From Flavobacteriales bacterium (GTDB lineage Bacteria > Bacteroidota > Bacteroidia > UBA10329), in NCBI GenBank assembly GCA_021741155.1, contig JAIOYP010000033.1:1-44317 (forward strand): a stretch of DNA of 44,317 nt, read 5' to 3'. Positions 16,649 through 25,785 of the stretch are shown piece by piece; the stretch's first letter is position 1, and each line of letters opens with the position of its first letter. The translations under genes and the position numbers were made by a program. The notes under the pieces were generated by a model. The model worked only from the letters and a program-made list of their open reading frames with translations, had not been told where the DNA came from and searched no databases.

Positions 16649-18733
16649 TTAAAACTCCCCAGGATGATACACGCGTTCTGCTGTTTTCTCCAACTCGTTG
16701 CGCTCTAAAGACATCGGCTTGTACTGATGGTCTTTAAATAGCTCCATCTGGTCAGTGTAATGCTTGCTTTCTGGTCGATTGCTAGCACCAAAGGCATTCA
16801 CGCTTCGGATGTTGGCGCCATTCTCGTCAAAGCGTAGGATTTGAATGTAGCCATCGCCAGCTGTCATTTTAAAGAGTCCTTTCTTCTTGTCCACCAATTT
16901 GGTGTCGCAGGCTCTAGGCACTTCCCGTAACCCATCAATCGGATAGCTCTTATCGCCACGCATCAAGCGTTGCACATCGCCCAAGGCCACATCTAGCGTT
17001 CCGTGAGTTTTTAGCATCAGTTTCTTCGCCTTCCGAACGGCATCCACCGCCATTTCTTCGCTCACACCTTCATCTCGAATCATGAGAATAGCAAAGGGAG
17101 CATCTACCTCTTTTGCTAAAAAATCATGAGTTACCAGAGCTAAAGCCGCATCTCGGCTGTCCACGTTGCCCTTCTTATCCCACTGATTCAATTTCTGAAT
17201 GGCATCGGCAATGTCGGGATATTTGTTCTCATCCAAAGAATAGAGCTTTTCGAATTTCTTGACGTATGCACCTGCTGGATCGTAGGCATTATCAAACTTG
17301 ATGCGCTCAAGGTCAGCTTCTGTGAACTTTCCTACATGTTCCTTCATCAAACGGCCAAAGCGTTCACCACGGTTATATTCAAAGCTCTGCAAACCTGGGA
17401 AGTACTCATCCCAGTTGCAGCTATCGCCCGTGCAATGCAGGGGAGTGTTATTGGCGTTGTAAACGAAACCACATTCTGGATTCTCCACGTGTGGTAATTG
17501 CTCGTAATCGAGAATACCTGTCCAATTGTAGTCAGAAGTATTGGCGGTAATAGGTGCGCTCCAGTCCAATTTTGGATTACGCTTTGGCACCTTACCACCA
17601 GAATGCAGCATGATGTTTCCCTTATCGTCAGCATAAACCGTATTGAACAACGGAACGGCCTGCATTTTCATGGCTTCGGTAAACTCGCCAAAGTTCTTGG
17701 CCTTGTTCATCTTAAACCACTGTTCTGTAGCGCGAATGTCTTCGTAAGCCGCAAAACGAAAAGCATAGGTGCCGTATTTGCTCTTGTAAACAGGGCCATA
17801 AGCACACGATTTCACTTTTTTCGTTACTCCAAGCACCATACCTGCAATCTTCACTTTTAGCTTGGCTTTGCGCACATAGAAATTGCGCCATTCACCATCA
17901 TACTTGTACTGGTTCTTGTTCTTCGGATTGAGTTCCAATTCGTAGATGTCGCCAAATTGATGGTAGTTGAAGGTATGCGCCCAACCCAAGTGTTCGTTCG
18001 AACCAACGAAAACCATGTTTCCACCAGGGAAAAGACCGCCCACGCAGTTCCAACCTTCTTCGCTCACAATATGCGCCTCATACCACGCAAAACGTCCTTC
18101 GATGGGTTGATGTGAGTTAACCAACAGATAAGGTTTGCCATCTGCCATTTTCTCAGGTGCTACTGCCAATGCATTCGAACCCGAACCTGTATGCGTTTCG
18201 TTTGCTCCCAAAAACTCTTGAATACGGTTTTCATTTACGGCTTTGAGTGCCATGCCTAATCCTGCCATCAACGACACGCTGAGGGTAGAACTTTTAACCA
18301 GGTCTTTCGCTTCGATTGGGAATGATTTCTTGAGGAAAACTTCCTTTGGATGTGCGGCTGCGTAATCGTTTATGCCTTGCGCATAGCCTTCTAGTACCGC
18401 GCGGTATTCTGCCGATAAATCCAATTCATAGCGCGCATCAACCAACGAATCGAGGTTCAGCATTTGCAAACCAAAATCGAAGAGCACGCCATCCTTTCCA
18501 TCTACACGGCCAAGCATTCCTTTTCCAGCCAATACGGCTCGCTGCATGTTATCGAAATCGTCTTCAGAATGGGCATAAGCCAATCCGTAAGCAGCATCCG
18601 CATCAGTCTTTCCGAAAATGTGCGGAACACCATAACTATCACGGAGAATGGTAACGTTTTTGGGGTTGATGGATTGCGCAAATGCAAGTTGCGAACCGAG
18701 AAGGCTCAAGCAAAGAAGAATTCGGTAAAGCAT
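16649..18733 (-). CDS. penicillin-acylase-family Ntn-hydrolase (possible acyl-homoserine-lactone acylase)
   Basis: 694 residues with a signal peptide (1-20, ending AFAQ). The alpha-chain region carries ILRDSYGVPHIFG (29-41) and DAAYGLAYAHSEDD (46-59). The autoprocessing site is GSG-SNALAV: S186 should become the N-terminal catalytic nucleophile of the beta chain after cleavage behind G185. The following LLVNSHQP (203-210), GGLFPGGNMVFVGSNEHLGWAHT (232-254) and late beta-chain motifs fit the family. Members hydrolyse amide-linked acyl chains from penicillins, acyl-homoserine lactones, aculeacins or other N-acyl compounds; specificity cannot be told from sequence. Periplasmic. The downstream gap has aattagc-type repeats. 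An OmpR-type regulator lies upstream in the same direction, about 90 bases away, but functional linkage is unproven. Confidence 0.9.
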   Translation of the reverse strand: MLYRILLCLSLLGSQLAFAQSINPKNVTILRDSYGVPHIFGKTDADAAYGLAYAHSEDDFDNMQRAVLAGKGMLGRVDGKDGVLFDFGLQMLNLDSLVDARYELDLSAEYRAVLEGYAQGINDYAAAHPKEVFLKKSFPIEAKDLVKSSTLSVSLMAGLGMALKAVNENRIQEFLGANETHTGSGSNALAVAPEKMADGKPYLLVNSHQPIEGRFAWYEAHIVSEEGWNCVGGLFPGGNMVFVGSNEHLGWAHTFNYHQFGDIYELELNPKNKNQYKYDGEWRNFYVRKAKLKVKIAGMVLGVTKKVKSCAYGPVYKSKYGTYAFRFAAYEDIRATEQWFKMNKAKNFGEFTEAMKMQAVPLFNTVYADDKGNIMLHSGGKVPKRNPKLDWSAPITANTSDYNWTGILDYEQLPHVENPECGFVYNANNTPLHCTGDSCNWDEYFPGLQSFEYNRGERFGRLMKEHVGKFTEADLERIKFDNAYDPAGAYVKKFEKLYSLDENKYPDIADAIQKLNQWDKKGNVDSRDAALALVTHDFLAKEVDAPFAILMIRDEGVSEEMAVDAVRKAKKLMLKTHGTLDVALGDVQRLMRGDKSYPIDGLREVPRACDTKLVDKKKGLFKMTAGDGYIQILRFDENGANIRSVNAFGASNRPESKHYTDQMELFKDHQYKPMSLERNELEKTAERVYHPGEF

Positions 18734-18821
18734 AATTATGAAAGGGTTGAAAGACGAAGAACGAAATTCTTATTGAGAAATACGAAAACTCAATACAAAC
18801 TACTCAATTCTCGCTACTCGA

Positions 18822-19511
18822 TTAAGCCACAAACTTATATCCCACGCTGCGGATAGAGTGGAAGTGCTTCGGGTCTTTTGGGTCTTTCTCAAAGTACTTT
18901 CTGAAGGCAAGAATGTAGTTGTCGATGGTGCGGGTAGAAGGAAAGACATCGTAGCCCCAAACTGTTTCCAAAATTGTTTCTCTTGATAGAACTTCGTTTC
19001 TGCGCTCAACAAAAAGGCGGAGGAGTTTCATCTCTTTTTTGGAGAGTTGGTGTTCGTTTCCTTCGATGTCTGTGATGGTGAAGGCGCTGAAATCAATCTT
19101 GCAATCGCCAAAGCGAAAGTTGTCTAGGCTAGGGTCGCTTTCGGTTGCTCCTCGTTTTAGAAGTGATTGAACACGCAGTAGGAACTCATCTAAGTTGAAT
19201 GGTTTGGTGAGGTAGTCATCGCCTCCAATTTTTAATCCGAAAATGCGGTCTTCGGCAGAACTTTTGGCCGTCAGGAAGAGAATAGGAATGTGGGTGTTCT
19301 CCAAACGAATGGTCTGACAAATGGTGAAGCCATCCACTTCTGGCAGCATCACATCCAAAATCACCAAATCAAAGCGTTTAGAAGCGAATTCTTCTAAGGC
19401 AAGTTTGCCGTTGTTCACTGCATTCACTTCATAGCCATCCAGCTCAAGATTTAGCTTGATGATGTCTTGTAGACTTTCCTCGTCCTCTACTAGAAGAATG
19501 CGTTTGTTCAT
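18822..19511 (-). CDS. OmpR/PhoB-type response regulator without adjacent kinase
   Basis: 229 residues. Receiver domain (1-118) has the acidic pocket (E9, D10), phospho-acceptor D53 in LVILDVMLPEVDG, T81 and K103 in DDYLTKPFN. A winged-helix DNA-binding domain (about 130-229) contains LSKKEMKLLRLFVERRNEVLSRETILETVW and ends SIRSVGYKFV. All residues expected for phosphorylation-dependent DNA binding are present. No histidine kinase is encoded nearby, so its partner must be elsewhere. It is divergent from the 519-residue membrane protein gene with only 43 bases between start codons, so the two share a promoter region and the regulator could control that gene. Confidence 0.93.
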   Translation of the reverse strand: MNKRILLVEDEESLQDIIKLNLELDGYEVNAVNNGKLALEEFASKRFDLVILDVMLPEVDGFTICQTIRLENTHIPILFLTAKSSAEDRIFGLKIGGDDYLTKPFNLDEFLLRVQSLLKRGATESDPSLDNFRFGDCKIDFSAFTITDIEGNEHQLSKKEMKLLRLFVERRNEVLSRETILETVWGYDVFPSTRTIDNYILAFRKYFEKDPKDPKHFHSIRSVGYKFVA

Positions 19512-19554
19512 AGGCTTGATCGAGGCTAAAAATAAGGCTAATTTTAAGCGCAGA

Positions 19555-21114
19555 ATGAATCAGAGGTCTTTCGGAAGTTCTTTACCGCTTATTGGGTACG
19601 CCCTTGTTGTAGCGGCCTTTTTCTTATTTGTACGTGGATATCAGTTCGATACGGATGATCAGGCCGAGCATCTGCCACAGATTTATCAGCAGCTCGACCC
19701 ACAGCTTTACCCGAACGATTACTTCGTTAATCAGAGCAACGCCATATTTACTGTAAGGCATTATTACGAGAAGTTGGTACTGTTTGTAGCCGAAACCATT
19801 GGGATTGAATGGGGGCTATTCGTACTCACTTTCCTCTGCATTGCGCTCATGGCTTATTCGTTTGCGCGCATGGCAGACGAACTATTTCATGACCGTTGGG
19901 TGGTGTTGTTAGCACCTCCGCTAGCGATGTTCGTGTTCTATAACTTTACGGTTGGAGGCAATCACATTATGTATGGCAGCTTCATTTCGAGTACCATAGC
20001 CAAAGGAATATCTGCTTTTGCGTTGCTACAATTCATTCGGTCAAAATATCTTTTTGCTTCCATTGTACTTGGCGTTGCCACGCTTTTTCAGCCCTTGGTT
20101 GGATTACAATTGTTCTTGTTGCTAGGAGCTATTCTGTTGCTTTTTAGAAGGAATCTGAAAGAAACAGTCGTGTTTGGTCTTGGGTTTATTGCAGTGGCTT
20201 CTTTCATTCTCGTGCCAACCTTTGCTCGACAGTTTGCCGAAAGTGCCGTTTACGATCAGGATTTGTATTACGAGATTCTATACCGTTTCCGTAATCATCA
20301 TCATTACTTGCCAAGTTTGTTTCCAATAACGCACTACGTTAAGTTTCTCTTTCTGACGATGATTGGCGTGGAGGTTTACGCTTTCACAAAACCATCAGAC
20401 CGAGGTTTTTTTGTGCCGTTTGTTGCCTTGGGCTTGTTGGGCATGCTTGTTTATGCAGTTGGGCTCGAATTCCTACATATTCAAGCATTGGGAAAACTGC
20501 AATGGTTTAAGGTCTCGGTTTGGATTGCGGCTTTGAGTTCTATTATGCTAGCTGGATTTGTCGGGCCGCTGCTTTCTGGCTTTCTCCCACTCACCAAAGC
20601 CCGCCACTACCTTTTCCCTTTTTCTTTTTTCCTTTTTCTCCTCCTCGCCTTAGCCATCACCAACTCCAAATTCCTTCCAGAGCAATTTCAACACAAATAC
20701 CTAGTAGGAAATCGCAATTACAGCGACTTAGAGAAGATGCATTTTTGGATTGAAGCAAATACCGCCAAAGATGTGAGGTTACTTGTTTCACCAGATGATA
20801 ACGCTTTTCCTTGTCAGGCTAAGCGGAGTATGCCTATTCACTTTCAAGCCATTATTCACGAGCCTTTCTTTATGCTTCCGTGGTACGATGATTTCAAGGA
20901 AATCTATGGTGTTTCTATCGAGAATATGGAAGGAATTGATGCTCGTGCTCAAGCTGTTAATCTTTATCAGACAAGGAATTATCGCGGTAGCAGATACATC
21001 GATTACCGTTTGGATAATCTCGAAACGTGCCAATTCAAAGCAGAACTTGGCTCAATCAAGCATCAAGAGGGAAAGTGGATTCTTTCTGAGTTCATCTACT
21101 CAGATTCCGAATAA
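19555..21114 (+). CDS. polytopic membrane protein, possibly GT-C-like
   Basis: 519 residues from the ATG at 19555; an in-frame start at 19456 would overlap the divergent regulator and adds non-hydrophobic sequence, so it is rejected. About ten to twelve membrane helices lie between residues 10 and 395, followed by a soluble C-terminal part of about 120 residues (NRNYSDLEKMHFWIEANTAKDVRLLVSPDDNAFPCQAKRSMPIHF...). Directly after the first helix is DTDDQAEHLPQIYQQLDPQLYPNDYF. An acidic loop after helix 1 and this overall plan are reminiscent of GT-C glycosyltransferases and of the DUF6798-type uncharacterised proteins. I do not recognise a specific family, and an enzymatic role is not proven. 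The next gene is a lipoprotein on the same strand 85 bases later. Confidence 0.65.
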   Translation: MNQRSFGSSLPLIGYALVVAAFFLFVRGYQFDTDDQAEHLPQIYQQLDPQLYPNDYFVNQSNAIFTVRHYYEKLVLFVAETIGIEWGLFVLTFLCIALMAYSFARMADELFHDRWVVLLAPPLAMFVFYNFTVGGNHIMYGSFISSTIAKGISAFALLQFIRSKYLFASIVLGVATLFQPLVGLQLFLLLGAILLLFRRNLKETVVFGLGFIAVASFILVPTFARQFAESAVYDQDLYYEILYRFRNHHHYLPSLFPITHYVKFLFLTMIGVEVYAFTKPSDRGFFVPFVALGLLGMLVYAVGLEFLHIQALGKLQWFKVSVWIAALSSIMLAGFVGPLLSGFLPLTKARHYLFPFSFFLFLLLALAITNSKFLPEQFQHKYLVGNRNYSDLEKMHFWIEANTAKDVRLLVSPDDNAFPCQAKRSMPIHFQAIIHEPFFMLPWYDDFKEIYGVSIENMEGIDARAQAVNLYQTRNYRGSRYIDYRLDNLETCQFKAELGSIKHQEGKWILSEFIYSDSE

Positions 21115-21199
21115 TTACGTAGAACTGCGTACAGCCGTTCATTTAGTAATCCCGTGATTTGCCTCACTAACTAATTATTCTAACCCTAATTAAATTATT

Positions 21200-21955
21200 A
21201 TGAAAGTATTTAACGAAGCATTCAAGTTTGGACGGTTCCTAGTATTAGCAGGAGCTGTTTCGTTTTCAATCACGTCTTGTAACACGGACGATGCACCTGA
21301 AACACCTGTTGACCCAGCAAGTAACCCACCTACACCGACATTCGGAGTTGGATACGGAACATTGGCAGCGGTACAGACTGTAACCACTTTTGACCCAGGA
21401 TTTGGTGTGCCTATTCAGGAGATTATCCTAGGAGTTGGTTCTGCTGGATTTACAGATGGTGTTGATTACGCTAATCTAATTGATGCTGGCACAATTACCT
21501 TGGAAGGCGAGTCGCTCACCAAATTTGATAATGGTGCCTATGCGTATAGTCCAAACAACACCAATCCAACTGGTATCGATTTCAGCGGAAATCCATCTTG
21601 GGAAGTGAGCGGTTCAGGTTCAGTACCAGCATTTTCTCACACAACAAGCATTGGTTTCCCAACATTGGGAACAATCACAAGTTCAACTACCATCCCAGGA
21701 ACTGGAGATTACGTGTTGACCGTATCTAACCTTTCAGGAGCTGATTCAGTTTTCTTCATGTTGGGTGGAATTTCGCACACAGAAGCAGGAACAGCCACTT
21801 CAAGCACCTTCACCGAAGCGGAAATCAACACAATGGGAACGGGAGCCAACTTTATGCAAGTGGCGCCTTACCGTTGGGAAATGGCTACTAAATCAGGTAA
21901 AGACTTCTACTTCGTAACAGAAGCAGTTAAGACCCAATCCGTTACCATAGAATAA
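21200..21955 (+). CDS. secreted lipoprotein of unknown function
   Basis: 251 residues with a lipoprotein signal: after MKVFNEAFKFGRF, the hydrophobic stretch LVLAGAVSFSITSC ends at lipobox cysteine 27. A low-complexity DDAPETPVDPASNPPTPTF linker follows. The remainder is beta-rich with many T, S and G residues (GVGYGTLAAVQTVTTFDPGF..., ASGDYVLTVSNLSGADSVFFMLGG). No enzyme motif is visible and I do not recognise the family. Its gene is preceded by the 519-residue membrane protein and followed directly by a strong terminator, so it closes this transcription unit. Confidence 0.8.
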   Translation: MKVFNEAFKFGRFLVLAGAVSFSITSCNTDDAPETPVDPASNPPTPTFGVGYGTLAAVQTVTTFDPGFGVPIQEIILGVGSAGFTDGVDYANLIDAGTITLEGESLTKFDNGAYAYSPNNTNPTGIDFSGNPSWEVSGSGSVPAFSHTTSIGFPTLGTITSSTTIPGTGDYVLTVSNLSGADSVFFMLGGISHTEAGTATSSTFTEAEINTMGTGANFMQVAPYRWEMATKSGKDFYFVTEAVKTQSVTIE

Positions 21956-21975
21956 TTGGTTGGAATAATGTGGGT

Positions 21976-22011
21976 GGGGTCGGTTTCTTCGGAGGTCGGC
22001 CCCTTTTTTTT
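21976..22011 (+). terminator. terminator with C(UUCG)G tetraloop after the lipoprotein gene
   Basis: ggggtcggtttc (21976-21987) pairs through 12 positions, including G-U pairs, with gaggtcggcccc (21992-22003). The loop is TTCG closed by C-G, a very stable tetraloop, and eight T follow. Confidence 0.92.
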
Positions 22012-22077
22012 GTGCCCATTAATGACACAGATGGCCAAAAATATCGGCAGTGGTTCCAACAACCTGATATTTTGGGA

Positions 22078-22137
22078 CAAGGGACGGGGGACAAAGGTCG
22101 AAACCGTCCCTAGCCTCTTGTCCTTCGTCCCTCATTT
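22078..22137. repeat. gggacaag-type inverted repeat between convergent genes
   Basis: gacaagggacgg near 22078-22089 is matched by ccgtccct and cttgtcc/cgtccct words to the right (up to about 22135). It lies between the lipoprotein terminator and the end of the aldehyde dehydrogenase gene. Pairing is interrupted, so structure is uncertain. Confidence 0.5.
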
Positions 22138-23487
22138 CACATAAACCGTCTTGCGGTTTACGAATTCCATCATTCCATCTTTGCCCAGTTCGCGTCCGTA
22201 ACCCGAGAGTTTCGTGCCACCAAAAGGTAAACGTGGGTCAGACTTTACCAATTCGTTGATGAAATAAGCACCATCGCTCACTTCGGATGCCATTTCAATG
22301 GCTTTTTCGATGTTTCTAGTGCAAACCGTAACGCCCAAACCGTAGTTTGACATTTCAGATAGTTCGAAAGCGTGCTTTTCGTCCTTGGCCTTTATCATGG
22401 CTGCCAAAGGTCCGAAGGTTTCTTCTGAAAAAGCAGGCATACTTGGCTTCACGTTTCCGAGAACTGTTGGTTCGTGGTAGCATTCGCATTGATTGCCTCC
22501 TAAAAGCAATTCTGCTCCTTGGGCTATGGATTCTCGAACTTGTCGTTGAAGTTCATCCGCAAGGTCTTTTCGTGCCAATGGCCCAACTTGTGTTTCGTTT
22601 GCTGTTGGCTCACCAGATTTGAGTTCTGCAACCGCTACAGTGAATTTGCTCAAGAATTCATCATAGATTCCTTCCACCAAAATAAAGCGTTTGGCGGCAA
22701 TGCAACTCTGCCCAGAATTAAGCATCCGCGCGGCTACGGCTGTCTTAACTGCAGAATCAATGTCGGCATCTTCCCAAACAATGAAAGCGTTGTTTCCGCC
22801 CAATTCGAGTACCGATTTTTTGATGTGTTTGCCAGCCAAAGCGGCAACTTCGGAACCAGCGCGTTCGCTTCCCGTGAGCGATACGGCTCGGACAGCTTTA
22901 TGAGCGATAATCTTCTCCGTTGCATCATGATGAACGATGAGGTTCTGAAAAACACCTTCGGGAAATTCCGCTTTGCGGAAAACATCCTCAATTTGCGCAG
23001 CGCAGCCAAACACATTGGAGGCATGTTTGAGCAATCCAACGTTACCAGCAACTAGAGTAGGAGCGGCAAACCGAAACACTTGCCAGAACGGGAAATTCCA
23101 TGGCATGATGGCCAAGACTGCGCCAATTGGATCATGACGCACGAACGAAAGCTGTGCGTCCGTTTCAATCACTTCATTGGCCAAAAAAGTGGCCGCATTA
23201 TCTGCGTAATAATCACAAACCCAAGCACATTTGTTAATCTCGCCACGGGATTCTGTGATGGGTTTTCCCATCTCCAACGTAATCATCAGCGCGTATTCTT
23301 CCACGTTATCACGCAATACCTGACCCGCTTTTCTCATCATCGCGCAGCGATCGGCAAGTGGAACTTTCTTCCAAGACGAAAAAGCGGTTTGAGACAACGC
23401 TAACTTGTTGTCTAATTCAGCTTCTGATAGAGCCGTGTACGTTCCTATTTCCTTTCCATCGAAAGGATTGATGCTTTTGAATTCCAT
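22132..23487 (-). CDS. NAD(P)-dependent aldehyde dehydrogenase, succinate-semialdehyde type
   Basis: 451 residues. Opening [34 protein letters not shown] (128-149) for cofactor and active-site structure, LTGSERAG (204-211), catalytic base E228 in LELGGNN, and nucleophile C262 in [11 protein letters not shown]. Near the C-terminus [10 protein letters not shown] and [16 protein letters not shown]. The sequence is closest in pattern to the short, about 450-residue succinate-semialdehyde dehydrogenases, which oxidise succinate semialdehyde to succinate in GABA or related catabolism. Exact substrate is inferred. It is divergent from an AraC-type regulator 164 bases away, and the regulator may control it. 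A TACCTTTG box lies 31 bases upstream of the start. Confidence 0.9.
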   Translation of the reverse strand: MEFKSINPFDGKEIGTYTALSEAELDNKLALSQTAFSSWKKVPLADRCAMMRKAGQVLRDNVEEYALMITLEMGKPITESRGEINKCAWVCDYYADNAATFLANEVIETDAQLSFVRHDPIGAVLAIMPWNFPFWQVFRFAAPTLVAGNVGLLKHASNVFGCAAQIEDVFRKAEFPEGVFQNLIVHHDATEKIIAHKAVRAVSLTGSERAGSEVAALAGKHIKKSVLELGGNNAFIVWEDADIDSAVKTAVAARMLNSGQSCIAAKRFILVEGIYDEFLSKFTVAVAELKSGEPTANETQVGPLARKDLADELQRQVRESIAQGAELLLGGNQCECYHEPTVLGNVKPSMPAFSEETFGPLAAMIKAKDEKHAFELSEMSNYGLGVTVCTRNIEKAIEMASEVSDGAYFINELVKSDPRLPFGGTKLSGYGRELGKDGMMEFVNRKTVYVK

Positions 23488-23518
23488 ATCATTTTAGTGA
23501 TGAGTGAAGCACAGATGA

Positions 23519-23526
23519 CAAAGGTA
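23519..23526 (-). promoter_or_regulatory. -7 box for the aldehyde dehydrogenase gene
   Basis: The coding strand reads TACCTTTG, a full match to TAnnTTTG, leaving a leader of roughly 25-30 bases before the ATG at 23487. No TTG was seen at the expected -33 spacing. Confidence 0.5.
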
Positions 23527-23651
23527 GCGGTCTGATATTGCTGTCGGAATTAGGCCTGTTTCATGTACCCATGTTGAGCTATTAAAGCTGTCACTGCCAA
23601 AAGTGACATTGGTCTGATCGAAATGTTGAATCAACCCTAAATTGCAGCCGA

Positions 23652-24227
23652 ATGAGAACCGAGGAGCTATTCATACGGAACATGGTGAGCACTAGGTGTA
23701 TTGTGGCGGTACGTCAAATTCTCAATTCGCTCGAAATGGAGGAAGTAGAACGAATTTCTCTCGGACGAGCAGTTGTTGGGTTCGATAATGAAAGACAATT
23801 GGCACAATTCATAGATGCGCTTCCTTCAATCGGGTTTTTATTGGTTGAAGATGATGGTCAGAAACAGCTAGAAATGATAAAAACGGCCTGCATTGAGCTT
23901 TTCTATCATGGAAACAATGCCAATTCGCTGATTAGAAACTCCGATCACTTGAGCGAACGCACCGGAATGCCCTATCATCAGCTCAGTAGGATATTCTCTG
24001 AGCAGACCAAGACCACGCTTGAGAAATACATCATTCTACTCAAGATTGAGCGGGTGAAGGAATTACTGAGTTACAAAGATTTCACGTTAAGCGAGGTATC
24101 TTATCAGATGGGATATAGCAGTGTTCAGTATCTCAGCAATCAATTTAAACAAGTAACAGGCGTTACACCAAAGCAATTTAAAGACGGTATAGGTGGGTAT
24201 CGCATACCGCTTGATAAGCTTCTATAA
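23652..24227 (+). CDS. short AraC-family regulator with HMA-like N-terminal domain
   Basis: 191 residues; the Met at residue 11 (23682) is an alternative start. The C-terminal half (about 95-191) is an AraC-type double helix-turn-helix: SERTGMPYHQLSRIFSEQTKTTLEKYIILLKIERVKELLSYKDFTLSEVSYQMGYSSVQYLSNQFKQVTGVTPKQF. The N-terminal half (about 11-70, MVSTRCIVAVRQIL...FIDALPSIGFLLVEDD) has the beta-alpha-beta-beta-alpha-beta spacing of heavy-metal-associated domains. Only the second cysteine of a CxxC metal site remains (STRC), so metal binding is doubtful. The small size and lack of a sugar-binding domain set it apart from classical AraC proteins. It is divergent from the aldehyde dehydrogenase gene and ends 127 bases before the PqqD-like gene, so either could be its target. 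Confidence 0.85.
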   Translation: MRTEELFIRNMVSTRCIVAVRQILNSLEMEEVERISLGRAVVGFDNERQLAQFIDALPSIGFLLVEDDGQKQLEMIKTACIELFYHGNNANSLIRNSDHLSERTGMPYHQLSRIFSEQTKTTLEKYIILLKIERVKELLSYKDFTLSEVSYQMGYSSVQYLSNQFKQVTGVTPKQFKDGIGGYRIPLDKLL

Positions 24228-24354
24228 GAGAGAAACGGCCACGCAGATGTGAGGTCAGAATTTTACACAAACGATTATTAATACTGTAAAGGTCATTTCG
24301 AATTGAACCTCTTACTTTGACCTTACACAATCGGACAACTAAAAATCAGAAGTC

Positions 24355-24603
24355 ATGATAAGCCTAAAGAAAAACATTGCAATAAGCGAGTCTGGGTTTG
24401 TTTTTAACCCAACCACAGGCGATTCGTTCTCTCTTAATTCTGTAGGGACAGACATTCTCAAGTTATTGAAAGACGGTAAAAATGAGAAAGAGGTGAAAAC
24501 TACAGTGATAGACAGGTATGATGTGGACGGGGAAACCTTTGATAAGGACTATTACGATTTCTTAAAAATGTTGGGGCAATACAAACTTCTTGATGCATCG
24601 TAA
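24355..24603 (+). CDS. PqqD-like small protein (possible peptide-recognition chaperone)
   Basis: 82 residues. The pattern fits PqqD/RRE-type proteins: an N-terminal beta hairpin (FVFNPTTGDSFSLNSVGTDILKLLKDG, about 16-42), then helices ending EVKTTVIDRYDVDGETFDKDYYDFLKMLGQYKLLD. In this family the conserved LN..G.xILxLL..G signature is clear. PqqD-like domains bind peptide leaders in PQQ and RiPP synthesis, but stand-alone copies also occur next to ATP-grasp and kinase genes with unknown partners. No radical SAM enzyme and no obvious precursor peptide is seen here. It precedes the ATP-grasp gene by two bases, which implies co-translation. The 5' gap of 127 bases carries the probable promoter. 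Confidence 0.82.
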   Translation: MISLKKNIAISESGFVFNPTTGDSFSLNSVGTDILKLLKDGKNEKEVKTTVIDRYDVDGETFDKDYYDFLKMLGQYKLLDAS

Positions 24604-24605
24604 TC

Positions 24606-25679
24606 ATGAAAAAGCAGCTGACCATAGCCATTACGGGGCTGAATAATATCGACAGTCCAGGACCAGGGATTCCTGTGATTAGGGCTTTACGTGATAGCAC
24701 CGAGTTTGATGTGCGCATTATCGGGCTCAGCTACGAAACACTAGAGCCAGGCATCTACATGCACGAAATGGTGGATTACGTATATCAGATTCCTTTTCCG
24801 AAATCGGGGACGGATGTGATTTTCGGACACATCTCATACATCAATTCCGTAGAGAATATCGATGTGCTGATACCGAACTTCGATGCCGAGTTGTACAATT
24901 TCATCAAGCTTTCGGGTAGGATGGAAAAGGAGTTGGGAATAAAGACATTTCTGCCAACGATGGAGCAATTTGAGGCTCGGCATAAGGTAAACCTAGAAGA
25001 ATACGGAGAAAAACATGGTTTGCTTGTTCCTAAAAGCAAGATGATTTTCTCAACGGCCGAGATTCCAAAGTTGGCTCAAGACTTCACGTATCCGATTGTT
25101 GTAAAAGGCCAGTTTTACGATGCGCATATCGCATACAATCAAGAGCAGGTTGCTACGTACTTCAATAAGATTGCGGCCAAATGGGGTCTGCCAATCGTTA
25201 TTCAACAGTTTGTTTATGGAACAGAAGTAAACATTGTAGCTCTTGGCGATGGCGAAGGAAACATGATTGGAGCGGTACCCATGCGCAAGCAATATATCAC
25301 TGACAAAGGAAAAGCCTGGGCAGGTGTTAGTTTGGATGATGAAGGTTTGATAAAACAGGCAAAGTCGATGATCGGGAGTTCAAAATGGCGCGGTGGCATG
25401 GAGCTCGAATACATCAAGACCAGCGATGATGAATACTATCTGATCGAGATTAATCCGCGGTTTCCTGCATGGGTCTATTTGGCAGTAGGATGCGGACAGA
25501 ACCTCCCAGAGGCATTGGTAAAGATGGCATTAGGAGAAAAAGTAGAAGCATATGATAGTTACGAAATAGGAAAGATGTTTATCCGCTATTCATGGGACAT
25601 GATTGTTGACATGAAAGAGTTTGAAGAGATTTCTACCACGGGAGAACTTGGACCGAAAAAGAGAACACCAGTTGATTAG
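24606..25679 (+). CDS. ATP-grasp ligase, CarB/PylC-like
   Basis: 357 residues. N-terminal pre-ATP-grasp domain begins IAITGLNNIDSPGPGIPVIRALR (7-29), as in carbamoyl-phosphate-synthase-like ligases. ATP-grasp domain from about 120: substrate/ATP lysine K167 in YPIVVKGQF, the hinge motif QQFVYGTEVNIV (200-211), and the Mg-binding EINPRFPAW (281-289). All main elements are present, so it should be an active carboxylate-amine ligase forming an amide through an acyl phosphate. The substrates are not readable; relatives join amino acids to other small molecules. A short C-terminal tail (ISTTGELGPKKRTPVD) follows the domain. It is coupled to the PqqD-like gene and lies 106 bases before the decarboxylase gene. 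Confidence 0.88.
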   Translation: MKKQLTIAITGLNNIDSPGPGIPVIRALRDSTEFDVRIIGLSYETLEPGIYMHEMVDYVYQIPFPKSGTDVIFGHISYINSVENIDVLIPNFDAELYNFIKLSGRMEKELGIKTFLPTMEQFEARHKVNLEEYGEKHGLLVPKSKMIFSTAEIPKLAQDFTYPIVVKGQFYDAHIAYNQEQVATYFNKIAAKWGLPIVIQQFVYGTEVNIVALGDGEGNMIGAVPMRKQYITDKGKAWAGVSLDDEGLIKQAKSMIGSSKWRGGMELEYIKTSDDEYYLIEINPRFPAWVYLAVGCGQNLPEALVKMALGEKVEAYDSYEIGKMFIRYSWDMIVDMKEFEEISTTGELGPKKRTPVD

Positions 25680-25785
25680 TTGACAAGTTGTTTGAACGAT
25701 GACCTGTCCCAATTTGATATTCGTGTATCGGTCATGATTTGTATCAGCATAAAAAAAATAAGTAGTAACTCGAAACTTAGAAAAA

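Noticed and set aside
24313..24319. TACTTTG as a -7 box for the PqqD-like gene
   Set aside because: It has one base fewer between TA and TTTG than the consensus, and no -33 element is at the right spacing, so it was not listed as a feature.
24228..24354. possible RiPP precursor gene before the PqqD-like gene
   Set aside because: No short reading frame with a leader-like pattern and a start could be supported in these 127 bases, and no radical SAM enzyme is present.
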